NCBI GenBank assembly: GCA_023439545.1
Contig: JAEXNT010000051.1
Location: forward strand, 1 to 64,000
Origin: Bacillota bacterium
GTDB lineage: Bacteria; Bacillota; Clostridia; Acetivibrionales; DTU013
Reading direction: 5' to 3'
Length of the DNA stretch: 64,000 nucleotides
The notes beneath the pieces were generated by a model. That model was not told the DNA's origin. It saw only the letters and a list, made by a program, of their open reading frames with translations, and made no database searches. Both the position numbers and the translations under genes were made by a program. Below, in pieces: positions 63,545 through 64,000 of this stretch (positions within the stretch are counted from its first letter, which is position 1; the number at the start of each line of letters is the position of its first letter).

Positions 63545-64000
63545 TTGGGTTTGAATAAAGATGAACTGACAGTTGTTGCAAAACGAATGCGGCAGGACAT
63601 AATCATTATGACGAATGAAGCTGGTTCAGGTCATCCCGGCGGGTGTTTTTCAGCGGTTGATATCATCACATATCTGTATAAAAACGTGATGCGTGTCGAT
63701 CCAAAGAAACCAAAGGATCCGGGTCGTGACAGGTTTATTCTTTCAAAGGGACATTGCGCCCCCGCGGTTTATGTTGTTCTTGCCGAAATGGGATTCTTTG
63801 AAAGGTCTTTGCTGGATACACTCAGGGATGTGGGCAGTAAGCTTCAGGGTCATCCCGATATGAATAAAACCGCAGGTATCGATATGACGACGGGCTCATT
63901 GGGAATGGGGCTTTCCTGCGGCGTCGGAATGGCGCTTGGCGCTAAAATGGACAATCTGGACTGCCATATCTACGTAATGTGCGGCGATGGCGAAATGCAG
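63545..64000 (+). CDS. transketolase N-terminal subunit (3' end outside window)
   Basis: The frame reads LGLNKDELTVVAKRMRQDII, then MTNEAGSGHPGGCFSAVDII, FILSKGHCAPAVYVVLAEMG, KLQGHPDMNKTAGIDMTTGS and GMGLSCGVGMALGAK, ending at VMCGDGEMQ in the thiamine-diphosphate site, where the window stops. The GHPGG, SKGH and GDGE motifs identify a transketolase; starting and spacing match the split two-subunit form (TktA N-terminal half, with the C-terminal half expected next). The TTG at 63545 is 9 bases after AAAGGAG; the ATG at 63536 overlaps that site. It shows that the operon feeds or draws on two-carbon ketol transfer, which may be important to its pathway. Confidence 0.9.
   Translation, partial: MGLNKDELTVVAKRMRQDIIIMTNEAGSGHPGGCFSAVDIITYLYKNVMRVDPKKPKDPGRDRFILSKGHCAPAVYVVLAEMGFFERSLLDTLRDVGSKLQGHPDMNKTAGIDMTTGSLGMGLSCGVGMALGAKMDNLDCHIYVMCGDGEMQ

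Overview
The window looks like chromosomal DNA of a saccharolytic, anaerobic Clostridia-type Bacillota (Firmicutes). The pointers are AGGAGG-type ribosome binding sites with many TTG/GTG starts, YesM/YesN two-component pairs, CUT1-type sugar ABC transporters with lipoprotein binding proteins, an oxygen-sensitive radical-SAM sulfatase maturase, and clostridial-style phage and IS debris. The genus cannot be named from the sequence alone.

Layout. (1) 1-3.5 kb: end of a C69 dipeptidase, a first tRNA 3'-end fragment (987-1030), a small membrane protein, a DEDDh exonuclease, and an IS21-family relic with two sets of tandem 23/24-bp iterons. (2) 3.6-14.2 kb: a sugar-import locus (binding protein, YesN/YesM pair, two permeases, an uncharacterised TIM-barrel enzyme, a GH43 enzyme). 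(3) 14.4-16.8 kb: phage-derived debris containing a ~1-kb unit that recurs at 32.0-33.0 kb, and a GH42 relic. (4) 16.8-31.4 kb: a fucose cassette between the two repeat copies: PMI-like cupin, binding protein and two permeases, GH29 alpha-L-fucosidase, LacI regulator, GH116 enzyme, L-fucose isomerase, TIM-barrel isomerase, sulfatase relic, polyol-type dehydrogenase. (5) 31.7-36.2 kb: mobile-element end: chromate transporter relic, second repeat copy, orphan AbiEi antitoxin, excisionase, integrase with an amber stop, second tRNA 3'-end fragment (35387-35431), IS200 and ISNCY-like relics. The two tRNA fragments suggest that about 1.0-35.4 kb is a decayed, tRNA-targeted genomic island. (6) 36.5-39.9 kb: PfkB sugar kinase, chromate transporter and ROK pseudogenes. 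(7) 40.0-54.2 kb: a long co-directional locus for a sulfated glycan: sulfatase maturase, YesM/YesN, two tandem binding proteins, two permeases, a cytoplasmic Cys-type sulfatase, a GH4 enzyme, a cytoplasmic VCBS/FG-GAP protein and a TIM-barrel isomerase. (8) 54.3-57.6 kb, minus strand: LacI regulator, isomerase, Gfo/Idh/MocA dehydrogenase. (9) 58.2-64.0 kb: a tightly overlapping operon of acylating aldehyde dehydrogenase, MhpE-type aldolase, IlvD/Edd dehydratase, SDR, Zn-dehydrogenase and transketolase, behind a clear sigma-A promoter with LacI-like operators.

The functional theme is import of oligosaccharides, intracellular desulfation and hydrolysis, then oxidation or isomerisation of the released sugars. 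The most unusual items are a 122-nt, probably structured RNA conserved between the two repeat copies (its only three differences fall in predicted unpaired bases), the sugar-acid-type operon that joins an IlvD dehydratase to a channelling MhpE/MhpF pair, the cytoplasmic VCBS protein in the sulfatase operon, and an orphan AbiEi antitoxin whose promoter lies between inverted-repeat operators.
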